From Gillisia hiemivivida (GTDB taxonomy: Bacteria > Bacteroidota > Bacteroidia > Flavobacteriales > Flavobacteriaceae), in contig NZ_VORY01000002.1 in assembly GCF_007997295.1 (NCBI RefSeq), positions 248,001 through 312,000 of the forward strand: a stretch of DNA of 64,000 nt. The letters run 5' to 3'. This document shows positions 51,494 through 61,106 of the stretch, one piece after another. Below the pieces are notes generated by a model. It was not told the DNA's origin, did no database searches, and saw nothing but the letters and a program-made list of their open reading frames with translations. The translations under genes and the position numbers were made by a program. How positions within the stretch are numbered: position 1 is the stretch's first letter; the number at the start of each line of letters is the position of its first letter.

Positions 51494-54400
51494 ATGATCC
51501 TATTCTTCGGAACCCAAACCTCAAAGGTTTATGCTGTGCAAACGCACTCTTCCCTCTCTGCCCAAAACATTTCAAAATTAGACTGGCTTTTTGGCGAGGC
51601 TCAACTACTGAACAAATCTGCACTGGCAGATTTTTTTGTTGGTCCCCGCGCCACTATGGTTTCTCCTTGGAGTACCAATGCAGTAGAAATAACACAAACC
51701 ATGGGCATTCCTGGAATAATTAGAATTGAAGAGTTTTTAAAAGTAGACGCTCATTTTCATGATTTTGATCCTATGCTTTCTCAAAAATTTGAAGGTTTAG
51801 ATCAGGAGATATTTACAGTAAACACAAAACCACAAGCGGTTTTGGAAATCAAAGATGTCAATGCTTTTAATAAACAGGAAGGCTTGGCTCTTAATGAGGA
51901 AGAAGTAAAATATTTAGAAGAATTGTCTACCAAGCTTGAAAGATCCTTAACAGATTCTGAAGTATTCGGATTCTCACAGGTGAATTCAGAACATTGCCGT
52001 CATAAGATCTTTAATGGAACATTTGTGATAGATGGAAAAGAGAAACCTTTTTCTCTTTTCAAAATGATCAGAAAGACCTCAGAAGTGAATCCTAACGGTA
52101 TCGTTTCGGCATATAAAGATAATGTAGCCTTTGTAAAAGGACCAAGAGTGGAGCAATTTGCACCAAAAACTCCAGATAAACCAGATTTTTATCAGAATAC
52201 AGATTTTGATTCTGTTATATCCATAAAAGCTGAAACTCATAATTTCCCAACAACCGTGGAGCCTTTTAATGGCGCTGCTACAGGAAGCGGTGGAGAAATA
52301 AGAGATAGATTAGCTGGTGGTAAAGGATCTCTTCCTTTAGCCGGAACTGCAGTTTATATGACCTCTTACTCTCGTTTAGATGAAACTAAAGAATGGGAAA
52401 AAGCCAATGAAGAACGTAAATGGTTGTATCAAACTCCCATGGATATTCTTATAAAAGCATCCAACGGAGCTTCAGATTTTGGGAATAAGTTCGGACAGCC
52501 TTTAATTACTGGTTCTGTACTAACATTCGAGCATGCTGAAGAAAATCGCTTTTTAGGCTATGATAAAGTGATTATGCTTGCTGGTGGAATTGGATACGGA
52601 AAAGCAGATCAGGCAATTAAAGATGTGCCTAAAAAAGGTGATAAAATTGTTGTTCTTGGTGGTGATAATTACCGAATTGGAATGGGTGGTGCCGCAGTTT
52701 CTTCCGCAGATACCGGAGAATTTAGCAGTGGGATAGAACTAAATGCTGTACAACGTGCCAATCCAGAAATGCAAAAACGTGCTGCCAATGCCATAAGAGG
52801 TATGGTAGAAAGTGAAACAAACCCTATAGTTTCTATCCATGATCATGGTGCAGGTGGACACCTGAACTGTTTGAGTGAACTGGTTGAAGAAACTGGTGGA
52901 AATATAGATCTAGATAATTTACCAGTTGGAGATCCTACTCTTTCAGCTAAAGAAATTATTGGGAATGAGTCTCAGGAAAGAATGGGCTTGATTATTCCTG
53001 AAAAAGATATGGGTGTCTTAAAACGTGTTTCTGAACGGGAAAGAGCTCCAATGTATGATGTAGGGGAAGTAACCGAAGATCATAATTTTATCTTTAAAAG
53101 TAAGACCACTGGAGAAAAACCGATGGATCTTAAAATGGAAGATATGTTCGGAAGTTCTCCAAAGACGATCATGACAGATAAAACTGTGCATAGAAAGTAT
53201 AAGGAACTAAGTTATTCTCAGGATAAAATTCATAATTATTTAGAGCAGGTGCTTCAACTAGAAGCTGTTGCCTGTAAAGACTGGTTAACAAACAAAGTAG
53301 ATAGATGTGTTACTGGTAGAGTTGCAAAACAGCAAACTGCAGGAGCATTGCAATTACCACTTAATAATTGTGGGGTAATGGCACTAGATTATAATGGAAA
53401 AGAAGGTGTTGCAACCTCTTTAGGGCATTCCCCTATTTCGGCCTTGGTAGATCCTGTGGCAGGTTCCAGAAATTCTATTGCTGAATCTTTAACTAATCTT
53501 ATTTGGGCGCCATTAGAACAAGGTTTAAAATCTGTTTCCTTGTCTGCAAACTGGATGTGGCCTTGTAATAATGAAGGAGAAGATGCCAGACTATATGAGG
53601 CTGTTCAAGGAGTCTCAGATTTTGCCATAGAGTTGGGAATAAATGTGCCAACTGGTAAGGATTCTCTATCTATGAAGCAAAAATATAATGACGATGGTAG
53701 TGAGGTGATCTCTCCGGGAACTGTTATTATTTCTGCTGCGGGACATTGTAAGGATATAACCAAAGTTGTAGAACCTGTTTTACAGCCAGAAGGGGCTATT
53801 TATTACATCAATATCTCTCAAGACACCTTCAAATTGGGCGGAAGCTCATTTGCCCAAACTCATAATAAAATAGGTACAGAAGTTCCTACTATAAAAAATT
53901 CAGAGAACTTTGTAAACACCTTTAATACAATTCAAAATTTAATTTCTGAAGGTAAAATTCTCGCAGGGCATGATGTTGCTTCAGGTGGTTTGATTACTAC
54001 TTTATTAGAAATGTGTTTTTCTGAAGTTAAAAGAGGTGCTAAATTAGATCTCTCGTCACTTAATGAAGAAGATTCGGTTAAGTTACTTTTTAATGAGAAC
54101 TGCGGAATTGTTTTTCAAGCAAAGGATACTTCAGTTGAAGCAGTTTTAAATGAAAATAATATAGAATTCCACAAAATCGGAACTCCTACTGAAGGAAATA
54201 TAGTTTCAGTAGTTAATGGAAGCGATTCTTTTGATTTTGATATTCCTACATATAGAGACGTTTGGTATAAAACTTCTTTTATGCTAGATAGAAAACAAAG
54301 TGGAATAGATCACGCAACACGACGTTTCAACAACTATAAGAATCAGCCATTAGAATTTAAGTTTCCAGAGAATTTCACTGGAAAACTTCCTGTTATTTCC

Positions 54401-55162
54401 GAAGGAAAACCAAGAATAAAAGCTGCGATCATTCGTGAAAAAGGTTCTAATAGTGAACGGGAAATGGCTCGTGCCATGTATCTTGCTGGTTTCGACGTAA
54501 AAGATGTACACATGACCGATCTAATTTCGGGACGCGAGAATTTGGAAGAAATTCAATTTATTGCCACCGTTGGTGGTTTCTCAAATTCAGATGTATTGGG
54601 AAGTGCAAAAGGTTGGGCCGGAGCATTTTTATATAATGAAAAAGCAAAAGCTGCCTTAGACAACTTCTTCAAAAGAGACGATACGTTATCTCTAGGAGTA
54701 TGTAATGGCTGTCAATTATTCATTGAGTTAGGACTTATAAATCCTGATCATGAGCAGAAACCAAAAATGCTTCATAACAGATCTCATAAGTTTGAATGTA
54801 ATTTTACTTCCGTAGAAATTCAGGAGAATAACTCTATAATGCTTTCAGGTCTTGCAGGGAGCAAGTTGGGGATTTGGGCTGCACACGGAGAGGGGAAATT
54901 CAGTTTTCCTTACGAAGAAAGCAAATATAATATTGTTGGGAAATATGGCTATGAGGAATATCCTGCCAATCCCAACGGATCGCATTTTAATACTGCAATG
55001 TTAACCGATACTACTGGAAGACATTTAGTAATGATGCCTCACTTGGAGAGATCTACTTTTTCTTGGAACTGGGCACATTATCCTAAGGGAAGAAAAGATG
55101 AAGTTACTCCCTGGATTCAGGCTTTTGTAAATGCCAGAGAGTGGCTTGAAGAAAAAGAATAA
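51494..55162 (+). CDS. purL: Phosphoribosylformylglycinamidine synthase (single-chain)
   Basis: A 1222-residue single-chain FGAR amidotransferase, step four of purine synthesis. In order: an N-terminal PurS-like part, the synthase halves (SEHCRHKIFNG; KAETHNFPTTVEPFNGAATG; HDHGAGGHLNCLSELVEETG; MPTGKDSL-type NVPTGKDSLSMKQK), and a C-terminal glutaminase with LGVCNGCQ (nucleophile Cys1070) and AAHGEGKF. The length is slightly below that of E. coli PurL (about 1295). It is monocistronic with a terminator directly after it. Confidence 0.97.
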   Translation: MILFFGTQTSKVYAVQTHSSLSAQNISKLDWLFGEAQLLNKSALADFFVGPRATMVSPWSTNAVEITQTMGIPGIIRIEEFLKVDAHFHDFDPMLSQKFEGLDQEIFTVNTKPQAVLEIKDVNAFNKQEGLALNEEEVKYLEELSTKLERSLTDSEVFGFSQVNSEHCRHKIFNGTFVIDGKEKPFSLFKMIRKTSEVNPNGIVSAYKDNVAFVKGPRVEQFAPKTPDKPDFYQNTDFDSVISIKAETHNFPTTVEPFNGAATGSGGEIRDRLAGGKGSLPLAGTAVYMTSYSRLDETKEWEKANEERKWLYQTPMDILIKASNGASDFGNKFGQPLITGSVLTFEHAEENRFLGYDKVIMLAGGIGYGKADQAIKDVPKKGDKIVVLGGDNYRIGMGGAAVSSADTGEFSSGIELNAVQRANPEMQKRAANAIRGMVESETNPIVSIHDHGAGGHLNCLSELVEETGGNIDLDNLPVGDPTLSAKEIIGNESQERMGLIIPEKDMGVLKRVSERERAPMYDVGEVTEDHNFIFKSKTTGEKPMDLKMEDMFGSSPKTIMTDKTVHRKYKELSYSQDKIHNYLEQVLQLEAVACKDWLTNKVDRCVTGRVAKQQTAGALQLPLNNCGVMALDYNGKEGVATSLGHSPISALVDPVAGSRNSIAESLTNLIWAPLEQGLKSVSLSANWMWPCNNEGEDARLYEAVQGVSDFAIELGINVPTGKDSLSMKQKYNDDGSEVISPGTVIISAAGHCKDITKVVEPVLQPEGAIYYINISQDTFKLGGSSFAQTHNKIGTEVPTIKNSENFVNTFNTIQNLISEGKILAGHDVASGGLITTLLEMCFSEVKRGAKLDLSSLNEEDSVKLLFNENCGIVFQAKDTSVEAVLNENNIEFHKIGTPTEGNIVSVVNGSDSFDFDIPTYRDVWYKTSFMLDRKQSGIDHATRRFNNYKNQPLEFKFPENFTGKLPVISEGKPRIKAAIIREKGSNSEREMARAMYLAGFDVKDVHMTDLISGRENLEEIQFIATVGGFSNSDVLGSAKGWAGAFLYNEKAKAALDNFFKRDDTLSLGVCNGCQLFIELGLINPDHEQKPKMLHNRSHKFECNFTSVEIQENNSIMLSGLAGSKLGIWAAHGEGKFSFPYEESKYNIVGKYGYEEYPANPNGSHFNTAMLTDTTGRHLVMMPHLERSTFSWNWAHYPKGRKDEVTPWIQAFVNAREWLEEKE

Positions 55163-55166
55163 AAGT

Positions 55167-55198
55167 AAAGCCGAAGAATAAAATCTTCGGCTTTTTTT
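55167..55198 (+). terminator. Intrinsic terminator after purL
   Basis: AAAGCCGAAGA, a loop, TCTTCGGCTTT and further T. As at 51.2 kb, the T-run runs into an interspersed repeat. Confidence 0.9.
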
Positions 55199-55290
55199 AA
55201 TCCCTCATTGAGGGTTCAATTTCCAAGGCATCCTTAAATATTTAAAAATATTTTCGATTTTTTACCTTGTGGCTAATTCAAGATTCTTAA
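55196..55290 (+). repeat. Interspersed three-hairpin repeat, degraded copy
   Basis: The left end TTTAATCCCTCATTGAGGGT is intact; the second and third hairpins are decayed (CCAAGGCATCCTTAA; ACCTTGTGGC, then AAGATTCTTAA). Confidence 0.7.
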
Positions 55291-55311
55291 TTTAACAATC
55301 TGCTCATCAGA

Positions 55312-55899
55312 TTATTTACCTGGAAATTTTTCGAAAATGTCATTTACCATTTGTCGGATGGCACCCGGGGAAATTTGTTTATATATGGCATCTGTTGCTA
55401 CTCCTTTCCAGACGGTATTTTTTGTTTTACGATCTATAAGATTAATAACAAGAGTTCCTTCTTTATAAGAATAGGTATCGGTATCACAACCAATTACATT
55501 ATTATAACCTCCGTAACCATAATAGTAATAAGGATTATAGTAAGAACTTACAGTTGTTACTCCTGTAGTATATGGATAAGAAGCATATACAGGCTCTGTA
55601 GTTGTTGCAACTTCTCTATCTGTCGCTTTACTTAATAATACCAGCAAATCAGGATTGTTCCTTTCAAGTTCAAATCCATTCTGAGTTAAGTTTGTTTTCA
55701 CAGCTTCCACTATTCCGGTGTTTATGTTTTCCTCATTATACATATCTCCTTCTACCTCCGCATTTGTATTTGGTAAATATGCAAAGGTATTGTAATTGCT
55801 CAAATTTGTTCCTTAAGGATTCGTTGTAGTAACGCTTGGTCCGCAACTAAAGATGAGTATTAGAATTGAAAAAAGTAAAATTGTTTTTATGGTTTTCAT
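55312..55899 (-). pseudogene. DUF4136 lipoprotein gene interrupted by an in-frame TAA
   Basis: From the ATG at 55899 the frame encodes a lipoprotein signal (MKTIKTILLFSILILIFSCG, lipid Cys19) and then PSVTTTNP. A TAA stop at 55815-55813 follows. The same frame continues with GTNLSNYNTFAYLPNTNAEV and a complete DUF4136 domain to 55312 (ISPGAIRQMVNDIFEKFPGK at the end). Without the stop the product would be 195 residues, normal for this family. A TTG at 55803 could start a 163-residue version, but it would lack the export signal. Thus the gene is broken by a single codon, or there is a sequencing error or stop read-through. Confidence 0.85.
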
Positions 55900-56223
55900 T
55901 TTTTAATTTTTATAATAACGCTACCTAAAATAAAAAAAACACTAACTAAAAGTTTAATATTAAACACTTTACAATTCTTTTAACTTAGGTTTCGGAATTT
56001 TAATAAAAGTTGGGAATTAAACGGTGAGACCAATTATCTGATTAAGATTCCGTACTAATTTTATTAATCACGGAAACCGGTGATTTGCTAATTAGATAAA
56101 GTATATACAATGGAGAATATAAAATAATAGGAGTCGCTCTTAAAATTTTAAGAATTATTAAATAATATTATTTCTTTTTATTCAAAATAGATTTGATATA
56201 GACATGCATTTTAGTATTTTGCA
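55900..56223. other. Intergenic region upstream of fadD-like gene
   Basis: 324 AT-rich bases between divergent genes. I see no gene or RNA. ATGCAT at 56203-56208, close to the fadD start, matches the core of the marR-promoter palindrome. Confidence 0.5.
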
Positions 56224-58020
56224 ATGAAAACATTATCCAACCACATGATCGAAATTAAACGACTATTTGATTTTCCTTACTTTCAATTAGAAAATCACCC
56301 CTTAGAGAAAGCATTAGTTACTAAATATAACGGTAAATGGGAATCCCTAAGTACTCAACAATATATAGATAAAGCGAATGCAGTAAGTAGAGGTTTATTG
56401 CGCTTAGGAGTAAAACCCAACGATAAAATAGCTATTATCTCCTCTAGCAATAGAACAGAGTGGCATATTATGGATATTGGGATCCTACAAATAGGAGCTC
56501 AAAACGTGCCTATTTATCCAACAATTTCTCAGGAAGATTATGAATATGTTTTAAACCATAGTGGTGCAACCTACTGTTTTGTATCAGACCAAGAAGTTTT
56601 AGAAAAGGTAAATGCAATAAAACATAATACCCAGCTAAAGGAAGTTTATTGTTTTGACAAAATCGATACCTGTAAAAACTGGACAGAAATTGTAGAGCAG
56701 GGTAAAGATGAAAGTAATCAACAGGAAGTGGATGCTCTTAAAGATGCGGTCTCAGAAGATGATCTTGCTACTTTAATTTATACTTCCGGGACCACCGGAA
56801 GACCTAAAGGAGTTATGCTTTCTCACAAGAATATAGTAAGTGATGTTTTAAATAGTGCACATCGCGTGCCGTTTGAAACAGGTAAATACGTAGGATTAAG
56901 TTTCTTGCCTATCTGCCATATTTTCGAGAGAATGATCTCTTACCTCTATCAGTACTATAGTGTTTCAATTTATTTTGCTGAATCTATAGAAAAAATAAGT
57001 GACAATCTTAAGGAAGTACAACCACATGTAATAACTGCTGTACCAAGACTACTTGAAAAAGTATACGATAAAATTATTGCAAAAGGGACTGCATTAGGTG
57101 GAGTTAAACAAAAATTATTTTATTGGGCAGTAGAATTAGGTTTACAGTACGAGCCTTACGGCGCGAATGGCTGGTGGTACGAAACACGACTAAGCCTTGC
57201 TAGAAAACTGATATTTTCTAAATGGAAAGAAGGTCTTGGAGGAAATATAGAATTAATAGTCTCTGGTAGTGCGGCTTTACAACCCAGGCTAACTAGGGTA
57301 TTTGCTGCTGCTGGAATCCCGGTAATGGAAGGCTATGGATTAACAGAAACTTCCCCAGTTGTAGCAGTAAATGATGAACGTAATGGCGGATTCAAAATTG
57401 GTACTGTAGGTAGAGTGATAGATAATGTAGAGGTTAAGATCGCTGAGGATGGGGAAATCTTAACAAAAGGGCCCAATTTAATGATTGGATACTTTAAGGA
57501 TAAAGAAAAAACAGATGAGGCCATAAATTCTGAGGGGTGGTTCCATACTGGAGATATAGGTGAAATTGATTCAGAAGGTTTCTTGAAAATCACCGATAGA
57601 AAAAAGGAAATGTTCAAAACTTCCGGGGGTAAATATGTAGCTCCACAGTTAATCGAGAATACCATGAAACAATCTCGCTTTATAGAACAGATCATGGTTA
57701 TTGGTGAAGGCGAAAAAATGCCTGCAGCATTGATTCAACCAAACTTTGAGTTTGTAGAGGAATGGGCAAACCGTAAAAATCTTGATATTGGGAAATCTAA
57801 TGAAGAGATTGTTAAAAACCAAGATGTGAAAGCACGGATTCAGGAAGAAGTAGATTTCTATAATGAAAAATTTGGTAGTTGGGAGAAGATCAAGAAGTTC
57901 GAACTTACTCCTGAGGTATGGAGTATAGAAAATGATCAGCTTACCCCTACAATGAAATTAAAAAGAAGAAATATTAAAGAAAGATATATGGACCTATACA
58001 ATTCTATCTACGAAAGGTAG
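56224..58020 (+). CDS. Long-chain fatty acid-CoA ligase
   Basis: A 598-residue AMP-binding enzyme of the FadD15/long-chain type. The P-loop is TLIYTSGTTGRPKGVMLSHK, followed by EGYGLTETSP, WFHTGDIGEID and the C-terminal ITDRKKEMFKTSGGKYVAP hinge. It activates fatty acids to acyl-CoA. It lies immediately upstream of the marR-led beta-oxidation operon and supplies its substrate. A terminator separates it from marR. Confidence 0.93.
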   Translation: MKTLSNHMIEIKRLFDFPYFQLENHPLEKALVTKYNGKWESLSTQQYIDKANAVSRGLLRLGVKPNDKIAIISSSNRTEWHIMDIGILQIGAQNVPIYPTISQEDYEYVLNHSGATYCFVSDQEVLEKVNAIKHNTQLKEVYCFDKIDTCKNWTEIVEQGKDESNQQEVDALKDAVSEDDLATLIYTSGTTGRPKGVMLSHKNIVSDVLNSAHRVPFETGKYVGLSFLPICHIFERMISYLYQYYSVSIYFAESIEKISDNLKEVQPHVITAVPRLLEKVYDKIIAKGTALGGVKQKLFYWAVELGLQYEPYGANGWWYETRLSLARKLIFSKWKEGLGGNIELIVSGSAALQPRLTRVFAAAGIPVMEGYGLTETSPVVAVNDERNGGFKIGTVGRVIDNVEVKIAEDGEILTKGPNLMIGYFKDKEKTDEAINSEGWFHTGDIGEIDSEGFLKITDRKKEMFKTSGGKYVAPQLIENTMKQSRFIEQIMVIGEGEKMPAALIQPNFEFVEEWANRKNLDIGKSNEEIVKNQDVKARIQEEVDFYNEKFGSWEKIKKFELTPEVWSIENDQLTPTMKLKRRNIKERYMDLYNSIYER

Positions 58021-58049
58021 ATTTAGCACCTATATCATTAAGTTATTGT

Positions 58050-58078
58050 TAAACTCTCCTATTTAGGGGAGTTTTTTT
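58050..58078 (+). terminator. Intrinsic terminator after the acyl-CoA ligase gene
   Basis: AAACTCTCC, a loop containing TATTTA, GGGGAGTTT and T-run. Confidence 0.82.
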
Positions 58079-58132
58079 ATGTATTTAAAGTAAATTTAGG
58101 CTGTTTATTAAATAGATGAAAAAAAAAGAGCT

Positions 58133-58156
58133 ATTTATTATGCATGCATAATAAAT
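58133..58156. promoter_or_regulatory. 24-base perfect palindrome at the marR promoter (candidate operator)
   Basis: The left half ATTTATTATGCA and right half TGCATAATAAAT are exact complements with no spacer. It sits where the -33 element of the marR promoter would fall (-7 box TAACTTTG at 58162-58169) and is followed by the marR ATG at 58189. MarR dimers bind palindromes of this size. Confidence 0.8.
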
Positions 58157-58161
58157 TTTAT

Positions 58162-58169
58162 TAACTTTG
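58162..58169 (+). promoter_or_regulatory. -7 box of the marR/beta-oxidation operon
   Basis: TAACTTTG matches TAnnTTTG, 19 bases before the ATG. The palindrome overlaps its upstream half. Confidence 0.65.
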
Positions 58170-58188
58170 GATTCATTCTAATATAAAC

Positions 58189-58641
58189 ATGAAGGAAAAA
58201 ACCATTGATTACGTTTTGCGGGCAACTTGGATTGCCGTTTCAAAAATGTATAATGAAGAAGCCGGAAAAGCTGGAAGCACTATGGCTACAGGTTTTGCCC
58301 TTTTAAGTATAGATCCAGAAAAAGGAACCCCCTCTACCTCACTAGGCCCAAAAATGGGTATGGAAGCTACTAGTTTATCCCGGATTTTGAAATCGATGGA
58401 AGAAAAAGGACTAATAATCCGTAAAAAAAATCCAAACGATGGTAGAAGCGTCTTGCTCCACCTTACCACTTTCGGAAAAGAAATGAGAGAATTCTCTAAA
58501 GGGGTAGTTTTAAAGTTTGATGAAGCTGTAAAGGAAAATGTAAGTGAAGAAGATCTTAAAACCTTTATAAAAGTAGCCAATTCTATATCGGATTTAATTT
58601 CTAATAAGAAAATCTATAATAAAGAGATAAGTTTAAAATAA
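58189..58641 (+). CDS. MarR-family transcriptional regulator
   Basis: A 150-residue winged-helix regulator. The recognition region is in LGPKMGMEATSLSRILKSME and the wing in IIRKKNPNDGRSVLLHLT, with dimerisation helices at both ends. It heads the beta-oxidation operon; the following gene begins 59 bases on. By analogy with other fatty-acid regulators it probably represses the operon and is released by acyl-CoA or a related ligand, but that is inference. The palindrome at 58133-58156 is its likely binding site. Confidence 0.92.
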   Translation: MKEKTIDYVLRATWIAVSKMYNEEAGKAGSTMATGFALLSIDPEKGTPSTSLGPKMGMEATSLSRILKSMEEKGLIIRKKNPNDGRSVLLHLTTFGKEMREFSKGVVLKFDEAVKENVSEEDLKTFIKVANSISDLISNKKIYNKEISLK

Positions 58642-58700
58642 TTATAACAAAAGATAAATTTCAGGAATTGCCCGAAATTTATTCTAATTAAAATTTAAAT

Positions 58701-61106
58701 ATGAAAAGAAGAATTAATAAAGTTGCAATCGTAGGTTCCGGAATCATGGGAAGCGGGATTGCATGTCATTTCGCAAATATTGGCGTTGAAGTATTGCTAT
58801 TAGACATAGTTCCTCGTGAACTTACAGATAAAGAAAAAAGCAAAGGATTAACTTTAGAGGATAAAGTAGTTAGAAACAGACTTGTGAACGATTCTTTACA
58901 GGCCTCATTAAAATCTAAGCCTTCTCCTATATATAGTCAATCTTTTGCTAGTAGAATTAACACTGGAAATCTGGAGGATGATATTGCTAAAGTTTCAGAA
59001 GTAGATTGGATCATAGAAGTTGTTGTAGAAAGACTGGACATAAAAAAGAAGGTTTTTGAACAATTAGATAATCATCGTAAAAAAGGAACTTTAATTTCTT
59101 CCAATACCTCAGGTATTCCAATAAAATTAATGAGTGAAGGACGAAGCGAAGATTTCCAGAAACATTTCTGTGGAACTCACTTCTTTAACCCGGTGCGATA
59201 TTTAAGATTATTTGAAATTATTCCTGGCCCAGAAACTTCGGAAGAAGTATTAGATTTCATGAATGAATATGGAGAGAAATTTCTAGGAAAAAAATCTGTA
59301 GTAGCTAAAGATACTGCAGCTTTCATTGGGAACCGAATAGGGATCTTCAGTATTATGAGTCTTTTCCACATGGTTGAGGAATCAGGTATGACGATTGAAG
59401 AAGTGGATAAACTAACAGGCCCCGTTATCGGAAGACCTAAATCTGCAACTTTTAGAACGGTAGATGTTGTTGGTTTAGACACCTTGGTTCATGTTGCAAA
59501 TGGGCTACATGAAGGTGTTCCAAATGATGAAAAACACGATTTTTTTGCCTTACCAAACTATATTGACTCTATGATGGAGAAAAAATGGTTGGGAAGCAAA
59601 AGTGGCCAAGGATTTTACAAAAAAATTAAGGGGGATGATGGTTCTAGCGAGATCCTTTCATTAGACCTTGAGACTCTTGAATATAGAGCCGCTAAAAAAG
59701 CATCTTTCGCAACTCTGGAACAAACTAAATCTATAGACAATGTTGAAGACAGATTCAAAGTATTAGTTGGTGGAAAAGATAAAGCTGGAGAATTTTATCG
59801 TAAGAATTTTTCTGCTCTTTTCGCGTATGTTTCTAACAGAATTCCAGAAATCACAGACGAACTATATAAAATAGATGATGCCATGAAAGCTGGTTTTGGT
59901 TGGCAACATGGCCCTTTCCAAATATGGGATGCTGTAGGTGTAGAAAAAGGAATTGAGATGATGAAGGCAGAAGGTGAAAAACCAGCTGCGTGGGTAAAAG
60001 AAATGTTAGAATCTGGTAGTAAGAGTTTCTATACTGTAAAAGAAGGAAACACTTATTATTATGATATCCCGAAGAAAGAACAAGTAAAAGTACCTGGACA
60101 GGATGCTTTTATCATTTTAGATAACATTCGTGAATCCAAAGAAGTATTTAAAAATAGCGGAGTTGTGGTTGAAGATCTTGGTGATGGAATCTTGAATGTA
60201 GAATTCAGAAGTAAAATGAATTCTATTGGAGGTGATGTTTTAGATGGCTTGAACAGAGCATTAGATATTGCTGAAAAAGATTACCAAGGATTGGTAGTTG
60301 CAAACAACGGAGCTAATTTCTCTGTTGGGGCAAATATCGGAATGATATTTATGATGGCTGTAGAGCAGGAATATGATGAGCTTAACATGGCTATTAAACA
60401 TTTCCAGGATACTATGATGAGAATGAGATATTCTTCTATTCCAACCGTAGCAGCTCCTCATGCTATGTCTTTGGGTGGTGGATGTGAATTATCATTGCAT
60501 GCAGATAAAGTAGTCGCAGCAGCAGAAACTTATATTGGATTGGTAGAATTTGGTGTAGGTGTTATTCCAGGTGGTGGTGGTTCCAAAGAGATGACTCTTA
60601 GAGCTTCAGACACATACCATAAGGATGATGTAGAACTGAACAGATTAAGAGAAAACTTTCTAACCATTGCAATGGCTAAAGTTTCAACTTCTGCTTACGA
60701 AGCTTTTGATACAAATATTCTTCAGAAAGGAAAAGATATAGTGGTAGTGAATCCAGACAGACAGTTAGCTATTGCGAAGAAGCATGCGTTAATAATGGCT
60801 GAAACAGGTTATACGCAACCAATTGAGAGAACAGATATTAAAGTTTTAGGGAAACAAGCACTGGGAACTTTCTATGTTGGAACAGACCAAATGTATGCTG
60901 GAAAGTATATAAGCGAGCATGATAAGAAGATCGCTAATAAATTGGCCTATGTTATGGCTGGTGGAGATCTTTCTGATGCTAACTATGTAAGCGAGCAATA
61001 TTTATTAGATCTAGAACGTGAAGCATTCCTTTCTCTTACGGGAGAGCGCAAAACGTTAGAACGCTTAGAACACATGATTAAAAAAGGGAAGCCACTTAGA
61101 AACTAG
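58701..61106 (+). CDS. fadN: 3-Hydroxyacyl-CoA dehydrogenase/enoyl-CoA hydratase (FadN-type)
   Basis: An 801-residue bifunctional beta-oxidation enzyme. The NAD-binding dehydrogenase comes first (GSGIMGSG, 12-19; HFFNPVRYLRLFEIIPG) and the crotonase-type hydratase last (VANNGANFSVGANIGM, then HAMSLGGGCELSLHADKVVA). This order is that of Bacillus FadN and is opposite to E. coli FadB/FadJ. It dehydrates and oxidises acyl-CoA intermediates before thiolysis by the thiolase encoded downstream. A four-helix-bundle gene separates the two. Confidence 0.93.
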   Translation: MKRRINKVAIVGSGIMGSGIACHFANIGVEVLLLDIVPRELTDKEKSKGLTLEDKVVRNRLVNDSLQASLKSKPSPIYSQSFASRINTGNLEDDIAKVSEVDWIIEVVVERLDIKKKVFEQLDNHRKKGTLISSNTSGIPIKLMSEGRSEDFQKHFCGTHFFNPVRYLRLFEIIPGPETSEEVLDFMNEYGEKFLGKKSVVAKDTAAFIGNRIGIFSIMSLFHMVEESGMTIEEVDKLTGPVIGRPKSATFRTVDVVGLDTLVHVANGLHEGVPNDEKHDFFALPNYIDSMMEKKWLGSKSGQGFYKKIKGDDGSSEILSLDLETLEYRAAKKASFATLEQTKSIDNVEDRFKVLVGGKDKAGEFYRKNFSALFAYVSNRIPEITDELYKIDDAMKAGFGWQHGPFQIWDAVGVEKGIEMMKAEGEKPAAWVKEMLESGSKSFYTVKEGNTYYYDIPKKEQVKVPGQDAFIILDNIRESKEVFKNSGVVVEDLGDGILNVEFRSKMNSIGGDVLDGLNRALDIAEKDYQGLVVANNGANFSVGANIGMIFMMAVEQEYDELNMAIKHFQDTMMRMRYSSIPTVAAPHAMSLGGGCELSLHADKVVAAAETYIGLVEFGVGVIPGGGGSKEMTLRASDTYHKDDVELNRLRENFLTIAMAKVSTSAYEAFDTNILQKGKDIVVVNPDRQLAIAKKHALIMAETGYTQPIERTDIKVLGKQALGTFYVGTDQMYAGKYISEHDKKIANKLAYVMAGGDLSDANYVSEQYLLDLEREAFLSLTGERKTLERLEHMIKKGKPLRN

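Noticed and set aside
55351-55829. Plus-strand frames of 94 and 75 residues
   Set aside because: They are opposite the DUF4136 gene, whose domain is recognisable on the minus strand; the Ile/Tyr/Cys-rich product is an artefact.
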